NCBI RefSeq assembly: GCF_003347015.1
Contig: NZ_PNFB01000001.1
Span: forward strand, 186,001 to 250,000
Reading direction: 5' to 3'
DNA length: 64,000 nucleotides
Source of the DNA: Brachybacterium sp. YJGR34
GTDB lineage: Bacteria > Actinomycetota > Actinomycetes > Actinomycetales > Dermabacteraceae
Below are positions 1 through 7,920 of the stretch, piece by piece (positions within the stretch are counted from its first letter, which is position 1; each line of letters begins with the position of its first letter). The notes under the pieces are model-generated. The model ran no database searches. It saw nothing but the letters and a program-made list of their open reading frames with translations, and had not been told where the DNA came from. The position numbers were made by a program, and so were the translations under genes.

Positions 1-578
1 AGGTCCGCGACGAAGGACCACAGGAAGCCGGCAGCCATCACCACCAGGGGGCGCTTGACGAGGATCGCCAGCGGCAGGCACACCGCCAGTTTCGCGGCCA
101 TCAGCAGCGCGCTGGCCAGGGTCACCGCGATGATGGTTCCGGCCCCGGCGCTCTCCGCGGCGAGCAGCTGCGAGAAGGCGGTGGGCAGCGCCGCGGCGAA
201 CTCGGCGCCCGTGGCCCGGCCGATCAGCACCGCGACTCCGTAGGGCAGCGACAGCGCCGTGACCAGCAGTGCGCCGATCAGCGTGGTCGAGGCGATGAAG
301 GCGCCCCGCCCGGAGGACAGCAGCGCGTCGTGCACGGACCGGGTCTCGAAGGGCTGGGAGACCACCACGCCGTACAGCAGCGGCCCCAGCAGCGAGACCA
401 GCAGGATGTCGCTGAGCCCCTGCACGCCGCTGGCAGCGTTGGCGCTGAGATCGCCGACGGCCAGGCTGTGCTGCAGGGCGGTGTATCCCGTGGCGGCGAG
501 CACGGCGGCCAGCAGGCACAGCGCCGCGGTGCCGCTGTGCCGCAGGACGTAGAGATCAGCACGCAGCTGGTTGATCAT
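1..578 (-). CDS. ABC-2 type transporter permease (partial, cut by window start)
   Basis: This is the membrane subunit of an ABC exporter; it pairs with the ATPase encoded just upstream. The visible 192 residues begin MINQLRADLYVLRHSG and contain four or more hydrophobic segments, as in ABC-2/BcrB-like permeases. The start ATG overlaps the ATPase stop codon in an ATGA, so the two subunits are translationally coupled. The C-terminus lies beyond the window. The substrate cannot be told from sequence; bacitracin-type or lantibiotic-type exporters share this two-gene layout. Membrane-subunit role is well supported, substrate unknown. Confidence 0.8.
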   Translation of the reverse strand, partial: MINQLRADLYVLRHSGTAALCLLAAVLAATGYTALQHSLAVGDLSANAASGVQGLSDILLVSLLGPLLYGVVVSQPFETRSVHDALLSSGRGAFIASTTLIGALLVTALSLPYGVAVLIGRATGAEFAAALPTAFSQLLAAESAGAGTIIAVTLASALLMAAKLAVCLPLAILVKRPLVVMAAGFLWSFVAD

Positions 579-1495
579 GACCGGTCACCTCCGACGACGG
601 ACAGGAAGAAGGACTCGAGGCTCTCGCCCTCGCGGGCCAGGCGGGTGGGCCAGACCTCGGCGCCGACGAGAGCGCGCAGCACCTGCTCGGCGCGGTCGGC
701 GTGATGGGGGAGCCGCACGGTGCCGTCCGGCATCAGCCGGGCGTCGGCCCCGGGGAAGGTCTGCTCGAGGACGGTCAGCAGGCGTGCCGAGTCCTCGGCG
801 GCGACCTCGAGGTACTGCTGGGTCCGCGCCTCCAGCTCCTCGAGCGTGAGGGTGGCCCGGACCTCGCCGGCCTCGACGATCAGGTAGTCGGTCGCGGTCT
901 GGAACAGCTCGGGCAGGTTGTGGCTCGAGATCAGCACGGTCATGCCGTGCTCGGCGGCGAGCTCGCGCACCAGCGTGCGGACCTCGACCACGCCGAGGGG
1001 GTCCAGGCCGTTGACCGGCTCGTCGAGGACCAGCAGCTCGGGCCCCGCCAGCAGCGCCAGTGCGATGCCGAGCCGCTGCCGCATGCCCAGCGAGAAGTTC
1101 CGGACCTTCTTGGTGCCGGTGTCGCCGAGTCCCACCTGCTCCAGCAGTCGCTGCTCGATCCCCGCGTCGGGCACCCCGCGCAGCAGCCGATGCAGGTGCA
1201 TGTTCTGCCGGGCGGTCATCGCGCCGTGGAGGCTGGGGGACTCGATGAGAGTGCCGATGCGGGCGAGATCCTGCTGGCGGGGGGCGTCGGCCCCGGAGCC
1301 GAACAGCGCGATGCGGCCGGACGTGGGGATCGAGAGCCCGGAGATCAGCCGCATGAGCGTCGTCTTGCCGGCGCCGTTGCGGCCGATCAGCCCGTAGATC
1401 CGCCCGCGCTGCAGGCGGAGGCTCATCGAGCGCACCGCGGCGTGGCCGCCGTAGCGCTTGGTGAGATCCTCTGTGACCAGGATGTCCTCGTTCAT
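575..1495 (-). CDS. ABC transporter ATP-binding protein
   Basis: This cytoplasmic ATPase drives the adjacent ABC-2 permease. Visible motifs are Walker A (GRNGAGKTT), the signature region (NFSLGMRQRLG), Walker B (LLVLDEPVNGLD) and a switch histidine (LISSHN). At 306 residues it is the size of BcrA-type exporter ATPases, with the usual C-terminal extension. An upstream in-frame ATG at 1534 is rejected: a -10-like TAGCGT at 1508-1503 sits 7 bases before the ATG at 1495, so the transcript probably starts at the initiation codon. The orphan response regulator ends 73 bp upstream and may control this exporter, as in BceRS-like systems; that link is inference. Confidence 0.9.
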   Translation of the reverse strand: MNEDILVTEDLTKRYGGHAAVRSMSLRLQRGRIYGLIGRNGAGKTTLMRLISGLSIPTSGRIALFGSGADAPRQQDLARIGTLIESPSLHGAMTARQNMHLHRLLRGVPDAGIEQRLLEQVGLGDTGTKKVRNFSLGMRQRLGIALALLAGPELLVLDEPVNGLDPLGVVEVRTLVRELAAEHGMTVLISSHNLPELFQTATDYLIVEAGEVRATLTLEELEARTQQYLEVAAEDSARLLTVLEQTFPGADARLMPDGTVRLPHHADRAEQVLRALVGAEVWPTRLAREGESLESFFLSVVGGDRS

Positions 1496-1502
1496 GACCC
1501 TG

Positions 1503-1508
1503 ACGCTA
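1503..1508 (-). promoter_or_regulatory. -10 box of leaderless promoter for the ABC exporter
   Basis: TAGCGT on the minus strand, 7 bases before the ATG at 1495. This fits the TAnnNT-(6-7)-RTG arrangement repeated in this window. Confidence 0.55.
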
Positions 1509-1568
1509 CGGGCCGATGGTCCAGCACCGGTCAAGGGTGGGCGGGGAGAGGTCAGGAAAGTGTGGAGA

Positions 1569-2264
1569 TCACGGGACCTTCGGTGCGCGCAGCCGATAGC
1601 CCAGCCCCCACACGGTCTCCACCACGTCCTGCTCCGGCGCGGCCTCGCGCAGCTTGGCGCGCAGGTTGGACAGGTGGGTCTTGACCGCCGCGTCGTCGCC
1701 GACGAAGGGCTCCTCCCACACCTCCTCGTAGATCCGCGGGCGGGAGAACACCTGGCCGGGCCGCTGCAGGAGCAGCTGCAGGATGCGCAGCTCGGTCGCG
1801 GTGAGCGGCACCTCCTGCCCGGCCAGGACGACGCGCGCGCTCGCCGGCTCGAGGGTCAGGTCGCCATGGGTGAGCACCGCCGGAGCCGCGGCCGCGGGGG
1901 CGGAGCGGCGCAGCAGCGCCTCGACGCGGGCGGTGAGCTCGGTGAGGTCGAAGGGCTTGGTGACGTAGTCGTCGGCGCCCAGACGCAGCAGGTCGACCTT
2001 CGTGAACACCGCATCCTTCGCTGAGAGCACCACCACCGGGACCTGGCTGGTCCGGCGCAGCTCCGCCAGCAGCACCGAGCCGTCGACATGGGGGAGCATC
2101 AGGTCCAGCACCACCAGGTCCGCGTCCAGCTGCGGATCGGCGAGCAGCCGTCGCCCCTCGATCCCGTCGTGGGCACCGGTCACCGTGTGCCCCTCGGCCT
2201 GCAGGGTCTCGCGCAGCAGGGCATGGACGTCCGGGGAGTCCTCGATGACCAGGAGGTGCGCCAT
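1569..2264 (-). CDS. OmpR/PhoB-family response regulator (orphan)
   Basis: A two-component transcription regulator of 231 residues. The receiver domain spans about 1-120, with acidic residues in VIEDS, the phospho-acceptor Asp54 in VVLDLMLP and a conserved Lys in YVTKPFD. The winged-helix DNA-binding domain spans about 130-228 (LTATELRILQLLL, VKTHLSNLRAKL, VWGLGYRL). Only 3 bp separate it from the upstream kinase/methyltransferase fusion, so the two are probably co-transcribed. No histidine kinase is adjacent. The histidine kinase at 4942-6180 is of a different class and has its own LuxR-type partner, so this regulator looks orphaned. The ABC exporter directly downstream is the likeliest target. 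Confidence 0.9.
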   Translation of the reverse strand: MAHLLVIEDSPDVHALLRETLQAEGHTVTGAHDGIEGRRLLADPQLDADLVVLDLMLPHVDGSVLLAELRRTSQVPVVVLSAKDAVFTKVDLLRLGADDYVTKPFDLTELTARVEALLRRSAPAAAAPAVLTHGDLTLEPASARVVLAGQEVPLTATELRILQLLLQRPGQVFSRPRIYEEVWEEPFVGDDAAVKTHLSNLRAKLREAAPEQDVVETVWGLGYRLRAPKVP

Positions 2265-2267
2265 GGG

Positions 2268-3692
2268 TCAGGCTCTCGCGCGCAGCAGGTGCCGGGTGGA
2301 GTGGGCGACGAAGGAGCCCTCGCGCCGGATCAGCGCGTCCATCGCCAGCAGCTCCTCGCTGTACCGCTCGACGGAGAAGTCCGGGACCCACCACACGCAC
2401 TTGCGCAGGATCCACACCACGGCGCCCACGTCGAAGAACTCCATCCGCAGCCGGGCGGTGCGCAGCTCGACGATCTCGAGCCCCGCGGCCCGGGCACCCT
2501 CGGCCTCGTCCTCGGGATGGCGGCCGCGCCGCTGCGCCGCGGTGGTGGGGCCGATGAAGTGCTCGATGAGCTCGAAGGCGGAGGCGGGGCCGACGTGCTG
2601 GCCCAGGTACTCCCCGCCCGGGGCGAGCACCCGCGCGATCTCCGGCCAGTCCGGGGCGACAGGATGCCGGGAGGTCACCAGGTCCGCGGTGCCGTCCTCC
2701 ACGGGGATCCGGGCGCCGGGCGCGACCTCGTGCACGATGACGCCGCGAGGACCGAGCCGCTCCCGGGCGCGGGCGGCGTTGGGCGCCCAGCCCTCGGTGA
2801 CGTGCTGCTGGGCGGCCAGGCGCGGGCACCGATCGAGCACCTCGCCGCCGCCGGTGTCGAGGTCGATGGCGACCTGTGCCGCGGCGACGGCGCCGGCGAG
2901 CAGGCGGGAGTAGCCCCACGGCGGGCGCTCCTCGGTGGCCCGGCCCTCGAGCCAGCCGAAGCCCCAGCCGTCCACATCGGCCGCCGCGGCCTCGGCCATG
3001 AGCTGCTGCGCCGGGACGCGGCGGCGGTCCGCCTGCTCCAGCCGTTCGCGCAGCGTGTTCCTCTCCGCGGCCGGCCAGGGGCCCGATTCCGTCAGCGGGA
3101 TCTCGGTGAGGAAGCGCCGCTGATGCTCGGGGATCGTGGCGACGAAGAGGTCGGGGGAGCGCTCGGCCATCGCGTAGAGGTTCGGGCCGTCGGCGTAGAA
3201 GGGGTCGATGAGCACCAGGTGCCCGTCGGCGGCGCGCATGACGTTGGACGGATTGGTGTCCAGCGGCCCGCACCAGGGCAGCTCGCGCAGCGCCGCGTCG
3301 TGGACGTGCCGGACCACCTCGGCGAGCGGGGCCAGGGCGGGATCGGGACGGGAGAGGCTCTCCAGGAAGGCCTCCGCCTCCTTCGGTGGGGCCTCCGTCA
3401 ATCGCTCCATGACCTGCAGGTCCCCGCCACCGGCGAGGCGCCGATGGGCGAGCAGTCGGGGCACCGGATCGCTGGGGGCGGCGAGGTCGTACAGGCGCGC
3501 GGTGAAGGGGCCCACGGGATCGAAGGGGCTGATCCGCGCCGCGAGCTCGCCATCGGGGGAGGCCAGGGCGATCGCCCAGTCACCCGCGCCGCAGCGGCTC
3601 CACCCCGCCGCGAGCAGCAGCTCCTCGACCTCGCGATGCGTGGCCTCGGGGTCGAGCGTCGCGAGCACCGGGGGCAGGGGAGGGGCGGACAT
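2268..3692 (-). CDS. Kinase-like / SAM-dependent methyltransferase fusion protein
   Basis: A 474-residue protein that looks like two domains in one frame. Residues 1-230 resemble the aminoglycoside phosphotransferase/kinase fold: LDTNPSN at 144-150 in place of the usual catalytic HxDxxxxN, and LVLIDPF at 159-165 in place of the DFD-type metal site. The usual catalytic Asp context is altered. Residues 235-474 are a class I methyltransferase with SAM motif I (AIDLDTGGGEVL, 275-286) and EIARVLAPGGEYLGQHVG typical of small-molecule methyltransferases. A stand-alone methyltransferase would start near residue 232, but no stop separates the halves. Leaderless start: TACGGT lies 6 bases before the ATG. 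The substrate is unknown; a resistance-type small-molecule modification is a guess. Confidence 0.7.
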   Translation of the reverse strand: MSAPPLPPVLATLDPEATHREVEELLLAAGWSRCGAGDWAIALASPDGELAARISPFDPVGPFTARLYDLAAPSDPVPRLLAHRRLAGGGDLQVMERLTEAPPKEAEAFLESLSRPDPALAPLAEVVRHVHDAALRELPWCGPLDTNPSNVMRAADGHLVLIDPFYADGPNLYAMAERSPDLFVATIPEHQRRFLTEIPLTESGPWPAAERNTLRERLEQADRRRVPAQQLMAEAAAADVDGWGFGWLEGRATEERPPWGYSRLLAGAVAAAQVAIDLDTGGGEVLDRCPRLAAQQHVTEGWAPNAARARERLGPRGVIVHEVAPGARIPVEDGTADLVTSRHPVAPDWPEIARVLAPGGEYLGQHVGPASAFELIEHFIGPTTAAQRRGRHPEDEAEGARAAGLEIVELRTARLRMEFFDVGAVVWILRKCVWWVPDFSVERYSEELLAMDALIRREGSFVAHSTRHLLRARA

Positions 3693-3698
3693 GCTGGG

Positions 3699-3704
3699 AC
3701 CGTA
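3699..3704 (-). promoter_or_regulatory. -10 box of leaderless promoter for the fusion gene
   Basis: TACGGT on the minus strand, exactly 6 bases before the ATG at 3692. It supports this start codon. Confidence 0.55.
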
Positions 3705-3751
3705 CCGCGGAGCCGGCAACGGGGCCACGGGATATGCCCGGCCGGCCGTGA

Positions 3752-4282
3752 TCACCGCCGCGCCCGCGGGAGCACGGCACGGATCCGGCGGACGCTCTCG
3801 TCGATCGGCGTGGCGGTGGTGTCGAGGTCGAGGTCGACGGGCAGGTGGGACCGTTCCGCGCGCCATGCCTCGTGGGCGCTGCGGAGGAATCCCTCGTCGC
3901 GGGAGAGCCCGCGCGTGGGGTCCGCCAGCGCGCGCTCGAGCGCGACCTCGACGTCGCAGGCGAGTGCGACGGTGAGGACGGGCGTTCCCGCGGGAACGCC
4001 GCGGAGGACCAGGTCCAGCTCCGCCCGGCCGCTCACGGACTCGGCGATCACCAGGTCCAGATCCGCGTGCAGCCACTGAGCGGTGACCTGGGCGAAGATC
4101 CGGTGGGCTGCCGCCCAGTCGGGCAGCGTGGGGCGGGCCATGTCGGCGATGGCGTCGAGCTCCACCAGCGCCAGCTGGATGCCGTCGGCGCGCAGCTGTT
4201 CGGCGAGGGCGCGCGTCACGGCGCTCTTCCCGGCCGCGAGAGGGCCGGTGATCAGCACCAGCGCGGTCAGATGCGGTGCCAT
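3752..4282 (-). CDS. P-loop nucleotide kinase-like protein (AAA_33 type)
   Basis: A 176-residue soluble P-loop protein. Walker A is GPLAAGKS at residues 13-20. A DE-like Walker B lies in DLVIAES, and a lid with several Arg residues (ALADPTRGLSRDEGFLRSAH) resembles small gluconate/shikimate-kinase-like or zeta-toxin-like phosphotransferases. The substrate is not evident. It is the third gene of a histidine kinase - response regulator - kinase operon, 3 bp after the LuxR-type regulator. A link to the sensor pathway is possible but unproven. A toxin role is unlikely, because no antitoxin-sized gene adjoins it. Confidence 0.7.
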   Translation of the reverse strand: MAPHLTALVLITGPLAAGKSAVTRALAEQLRADGIQLALVELDAIADMARPTLPDWAAAHRIFAQVTAQWLHADLDLVIAESVSGRAELDLVLRGVPAGTPVLTVALACDVEVALERALADPTRGLSRDEGFLRSAHEAWRAERSHLPVDLDLDTTATPIDESVRRIRAVLPRARR

Positions 4283-4285
4283 CGC

Positions 4286-4957
4286 TCAGCCGCCCAGCTC
4301 GAGCACGCGGATCGCCAGCTGCACCCGGTTGCCGACCTGCAGCTTGTGGTAGAGCCTGCCCAGGTGGGTCTTCACCGTCGCCACGGACATGAACAGCGCC
4401 TCGCCGATCTCGGGATTCGCGAGGCCCTGCGCGACGAGCCGTCCCACCTCCCACTCGCGCTCGGTGATGCCCGCGGGGGCGGCCGACGGGGCGGCGTGGG
4501 GTTCCTCGGCGACCTCGGCGCCGGCGGGACCGGCCGCGGCGAGGGCGACCAGGCGGGTGAGCACGTCGGGCGAGAAGCGGGGACGGTCCTCCGCCGCATC
4601 GAGCACGGCCTGGACCACCTCCTGAGGCGGGGCGTCCTTGAGCAGGAAGCCCACCGCCCCGGCCCGCAGGGCGTCGAGCAGGAACTCCTCGGTGTCGAAG
4701 GCGGTCAGCACCACCACTCGCGCGGGAAGGCCCTCCTCCTGCAGCGCGCGCAGGGCCTCGAGGCCGGTCATGCGCGGCATGCGGATGTCCAGCAGCACCA
4801 CATCCGGGGCCAGGGCCCGGATCTGCTCCAGCGCGGCCCGGCCGTCGGCCGCCTCGCCCACCACCTCGATGCCGTGCGCGCCGTCGATCATCAGCGCGAG
4901 CCCGGCGCGCATCAGCGCCTCGTCGTCGACCAGCAGCACCCTCACCATGGCATCCAT
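4286..4957 (-). CDS. NarL/LuxR-family response regulator
   Basis: The transcription regulator of the adjacent sensor kinase. The receiver domain carries VLLVDDE near the N-terminus, phospho-acceptor Asp57 in VVLLDIRMP and Lys in GFLLKDAPP. The C-terminal LuxR helix-turn-helix includes ITEREWEVGRLVAQGLAN and SVATVKTHLGRLYHKL. The start at 4957 is preferred because GAGGTG lies 5-6 bases before it; an ATG three codons later is possible. It overlaps the histidine kinase 3' end by 16 bp, so expression is coupled. The linker between domains is rich in Ala and Pro. Confidence 0.93.
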   Translation of the reverse strand: MDAMVRVLLVDDEALMRAGLALMIDGAHGIEVVGEAADGRAALEQIRALAPDVVLLDIRMPRMTGLEALRALQEEGLPARVVVLTAFDTEEFLLDALRAGAVGFLLKDAPPQEVVQAVLDAAEDRPRFSPDVLTRLVALAAAGPAGAEVAEEPHAAPSAAPAGITEREWEVGRLVAQGLANPEIGEALFMSVATVKTHLGRLYHKLQVGNRVQLAIRVLELGG

Positions 4958-6180
4958 GCTGTCACCTCGAAGGCGTCCCCGTCGCGGCCGTGGACGGCGT
5001 CCCCGCCCAGCAGCCGCGCCCGCTCCTGCACGCCGATCAGGCCGTGCCCGGTCGAGGTGGGCGTGGTGGTCTGCTCGGGCAGCGGGTTCCGGGCCCGCAG
5101 CTCGACCCGGTCCCCGGCGCGGGCGAGGCGGACCCGCAGCGGCTCGCCCGGGGCGTGCTTGGCGGCGTTGGTGGTCACCTCGGCGAGGATGCGGGCGAGC
5201 GTCACGACGGTCGAGCGGTCGCGCTCGGCGAGCTGCGCGGCGTCGAGCCCGTCCCACACGAGCTCCACCTCCTGGCCCTCCTCCTGGCAGCGCTCGACGA
5301 TCGCCCCCAGAGTGGGGGCCGTGGCCAGCGGGGCGTCGCCGTCCCCGGTGCGCAGGGTGACCAGCACCGTGCGCAGCTCGCGATTGGCCTGCTGGGCCGC
5401 GTCGCGCACGATGCCGGCGCTGCGCCGCAGCGTCTCGGGCGGGAGATCCTCCCGGTAGGTCATCGCCCCGGCGTGCATGGCGATCGTGGCCAGGTGATGG
5501 GAGATGCTGTCGTGCATGTCGCGGGCCAGCGCCGCGCGCTCCTCGGCCCGAGCCCGGGCCGCCTCCGCGCCCCGCTCCCGCATCAGCGCCGAGGCCTCCC
5601 GCTCGGCGGAGGCGGCCCGCCCGCGCAGCGTCTCGACCAGCTGATGGCGGGTCCCCACGACATGGCCCATGAGCAGCGGGATCAGGCCGCCGGCGGCCGT
5701 CACGGCGAGGGCCGCGGCCAGCTCCCACTCCCACACCGTGCCGGTGATCGTCGCCTCGACGGCCATGGCGGCGGTGGACGTGGCGAGGAGCAGGGCGATC
5801 GCGAGGACGTCGAGCGGGACCCGACGCCGCAGTCCCAGTCGGTACAGGGCGATCGCCCCAGCGGGCAGCGACCAGACGCTGCCGCCCCCGACGGCTGCGA
5901 TCAGCAGATGCGCGGCGCTGCTCACGCGGCCGGGCCGCAGGAAGCGCAGCGGGCCGATGGCCGTGGTCGCGGCGATCCCCAGCAGGGCGTCGAGACCGAA
6001 CATCGCGACGGTCAGGTCAGGAGGGTCGTCGGCGTGCTCCTCGAGCGTGAAGCCGAAGACGATGAGGAACAGCAGCAGTCCCACGGCGAGGCAGGCGAGG
6101 GACTGCCCCGCCGCGATCGCCCACTGCCGGAGGCTGCGCACGGAGGGCGGAGCGACGGCGACGGGAGCGGGGGCGGTCAT
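4942..6180 (-). CDS. Sensor histidine kinase (HisKA_3 / NarX-like)
   Basis: A membrane sensor kinase of 412 residues. About five hydrophobic segments fill residues 18-175, with very short loops, so there is no large extracellular sensor domain. The dimerisation and phospho-acceptor site is ARDMHDSISHHL, with His223. The ATP-binding domain has ILAEVTTNAAKHAPG (N-box) and TSTGHGLIGVQERARLLGG (G-box). This is the class that partners LuxR-type regulators, encoded directly downstream with a 16-bp overlap. The start is fixed by TACGCT 6 bases before the ATG; longer upstream in-frame starts are rejected. The signal sensed is unknown. Intramembrane sensing of envelope stress would fit the topology. 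Confidence 0.92.
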   Translation of the reverse strand: MTAPAPVAVAPPSVRSLRQWAIAAGQSLACLAVGLLLFLIVFGFTLEEHADDPPDLTVAMFGLDALLGIAATTAIGPLRFLRPGRVSSAAHLLIAAVGGGSVWSLPAGAIALYRLGLRRRVPLDVLAIALLLATSTAAMAVEATITGTVWEWELAAALAVTAAGGLIPLLMGHVVGTRHQLVETLRGRAASAEREASALMRERGAEAARARAEERAALARDMHDSISHHLATIAMHAGAMTYREDLPPETLRRSAGIVRDAAQQANRELRTVLVTLRTGDGDAPLATAPTLGAIVERCQEEGQEVELVWDGLDAAQLAERDRSTVVTLARILAEVTTNAAKHAPGEPLRVRLARAGDRVELRARNPLPEQTTTPTSTGHGLIGVQERARLLGGDAVHGRDGDAFEVTAWMPW

Positions 6181-6186
6181 GGGGTC

Positions 6187-6192
6187 AGCGTA
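6187..6192 (-). promoter_or_regulatory. -10 box of leaderless promoter for the histidine kinase operon
   Basis: TACGCT on the minus strand, exactly 6 bases before the ATG at 6180. Confidence 0.55.
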
Positions 6193-6272
6193 GGGACGCG
6201 GCGCGGATCCCGGATCGTCCGTGCGGTTGACCTCCGGATGCTGTGCATCGTCCGCGCGATGGGGGCGGGACT

Positions 6273-6887
6273 CTATGGCGCGTGACGGTGCCGGTCCGGT
6301 GATGGGGGCGATCCGCAGAGTCCACGGAGGACGAACGCCGTCCGGCGGTCGTAGTCCTCCCGGGGTGGCCGGCCCCCGTGCTTGAGGACGAGCGCAGTGT
6401 CGATGGTCAGAGCGTGGAGATCCTCCGGCGTGACGTCCCGGGCGAGGACGCCGGCAGCGCGTCCGTCCTCGATCAGCTCCGCGTGGATGGCCTCTCCGCG
6501 GTGGCACAGGGCCATGAGCTGCTTCGAGTCCGGGAACTCCTGGAGCAGGACGTCGTTGACCGCGGGGATCCGGTACTGCAGATCGCGGAGGGCACAGACG
6601 TAGTCGGTGATCCGCTCGAACGGGTCGGGAACGGATCGCGTGGACTCGATGACGTCCAGCAGCTCCGCCGCGACGACCTCGTCGACCACGGCGTCGATCA
6701 GCCCGATCCGTCCCCCGAACCGGTTGAAGATGGTCGCTTTGCTCACCTGGGCGGCGGCGGCCACCGTCTCCAGGGATGCCGAGAGGCCCTGTGCGCGGAA
6801 CACCTCCACCGCGGCGGCACGGATCCGGTCGACGTTCCGCCGCGCGTCCGTGCGCAGTCTCGGCGCAGTCCCGGCCTCGGACACCAT
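6273..6887 (-). CDS. TetR-family transcriptional repressor
   Basis: A 204-residue TetR-type regulator. The N-terminal helix-turn-helix covers about residues 20-65 (RNVDRIRAAAVEVFRAQG, then ETVAAAAQVSKATIFNRFGG), followed by a divergent ligand-binding C-terminus. The in-frame ATG at 6974 is rejected: it would begin inside an operator-like palindrome, while the ATG at 6887 has GGAGGAGA upstream. It is transcribed away from an NmrA-like gene. The gap holds two copies of TTGACC-N5-GGTCA(A/G), so it probably represses both itself and the neighbour. The inducer is unknown, perhaps a redox-active or aromatic compound. Confidence 0.92.
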   Translation of the reverse strand: MVSEAGTAPRLRTDARRNVDRIRAAAVEVFRAQGLSASLETVAAAAQVSKATIFNRFGGRIGLIDAVVDEVVAAELLDVIESTRSVPDPFERITDYVCALRDLQYRIPAVNDVLLQEFPDSKQLMALCHRGEAIHAELIEDGRAAGVLARDVTPEDLHALTIDTALVLKHGGRPPREDYDRRTAFVLRGLCGSPPSPDRHRHAP

Positions 6888-6912
6888 CTCTCCTCCGTGC
6901 TCGACGAAAAAC

Positions 6913-6929
6913 TTGACCACCCGGGTCAG
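6913..6929. promoter_or_regulatory. Operator-like inverted repeat O1 (TetR site)
   Basis: TTGACC-ACCCG-GGTCAG, an inverted repeat with one mismatch. It covers a -35-like TTGACC for the NmrA gene (CAGGCT follows after 18 bases, at 6937-6942). It also abuts a minus-strand -10-like TAAGCT at 6933-6928 for tetR. Promoter assignments are inference. Confidence 0.7.
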
Positions 6930-6957
6930 CTTAGTGCAGGCTGGCGCCCTCGAGAAG

Positions 6958-6974
6958 TTGACCATCGGGGTCAA
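6958..6974. promoter_or_regulatory. Operator-like inverted repeat O2 (TetR site)
   Basis: TTGACC-ATCGG-GGTCAA, a perfect 6-bp inverted repeat with a 5-bp spacer. It is the same sequence type as O1, centred 45 bp away and just downstream of the inferred NmrA transcription start. Confidence 0.75.
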
Positions 6975-7038
6975 GTTCTGGCCGGGGGTCTCCCGTCAGC
7001 GCAGAAGGCCCTGGCCGCCGCGACGAAAGGGCAGCACC

Positions 7039-7911
7039 ATGATCATCGTGACCGGAGCGACCGGTGTGCTCAACGGAGCCACCGTCGACCACCTCCTCGC
7101 GCGCGTCCCGCCATCCCGCATCGGTGTCAGCGTCCGCGACCCCGCACGCGCCGAGCACCTGGCCGCCCGAGGGGTCCGCGTGCGCCAGGGCAGCTACGAC
7201 GACCCGGAGGCGCTGCGGCACTCGTTCGAGGGCGCCGAGCAGGTGCTCCTGGTCTCCTCCAACGACGTCACCGCCGACGTCGTCGCGCAGCACCGGACCG
7301 CCATCGACGCGGCGGTCCAGGCCGGGGCCGGGCGGATCTTGTACACCAGCGCCCACGGGGCCGGCGTCGACACGCCGTATCCGCCGCTGGCGATCCATGC
7401 CGCCACCGAGCAGCACCTCGCGGAAGCCGACGTCGCCTGGACCGCCCTGCGCAACGGCTTCTACGGGGACCTCGGCCAGCTGCTCGGATTGTGGCAGGAG
7501 ACGGGGGTGATCGCGAAGCCCGCCGATGGTCCCTTCTCCTGGATCGACCGCCGCGACGCCGCCGAGGCGGCCGCGGTGATCCTCACCGGTGAGTCGCCCG
7601 TCGACGGCCCGGTCGACATGACGCTGGCGTCCCCGGTCACGCTGGCCGACATCGCCGCGGCGGCCTCGGCGCTCACCGGGCGCCGCATCGACCGCGTCGT
7701 CGTCGACGACGAGGAATGGGTGGCCTCCGAGGTGGCGCACGGCATGCCCGAGGCGGTCGCACGCTTCACCCTCTCGATGTTCCGGGCGACGCGGAGCGGC
7801 CACTTCGCGGGGACCGATCCCGCACTGTCCGAGCTGCTGGGACGCGAGCCCCGCAGCGTTGCCGATCAGCTCGCGGACCACGTCGCCGGTTCGGCGAGGG
7901 CCCGCGGCTGA
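7039..7911 (+). CDS. NmrA-like NAD(P)-binding protein (SDR family)
   Basis: A 290-residue atypical short-chain dehydrogenase of the NmrA/QorB type. The N-terminal nucleotide-binding motif is IVTGATGVLNGATVDHLL. A WTALRNGFYGDL segment and the absence of a clear YxxxK pair fit QorB-like quinone reductases or NmrA-like sensors. The start at 7039 follows GAAAGG; an open frame upstream crosses the operators and is rejected. It is divergent from tetR and very probably repressed by it. The likely role is reduction of quinones or electrophiles, or redox sensing, in the cytoplasm; the exact substrate is unknown. Confidence 0.85.
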   Translation: MIIVTGATGVLNGATVDHLLARVPPSRIGVSVRDPARAEHLAARGVRVRQGSYDDPEALRHSFEGAEQVLLVSSNDVTADVVAQHRTAIDAAVQAGAGRILYTSAHGAGVDTPYPPLAIHAATEQHLAEADVAWTALRNGFYGDLGQLLGLWQETGVIAKPADGPFSWIDRRDAAEAAAVILTGESPVDGPVDMTLASPVTLADIAAAASALTGRRIDRVVVDDEEWVASEVAHGMPEAVARFTLSMFRATRSGHFAGTDPALSELLGREPRSVADQLADHVAGSARARG

Positions 7912-7920
7912 CCAGCCTGC

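Noticed and set aside
3752-4282. Zeta-toxin of a toxin-antitoxin pair
   Set aside because: No small antitoxin gene adjoins it; it is embedded in a two-component operon.
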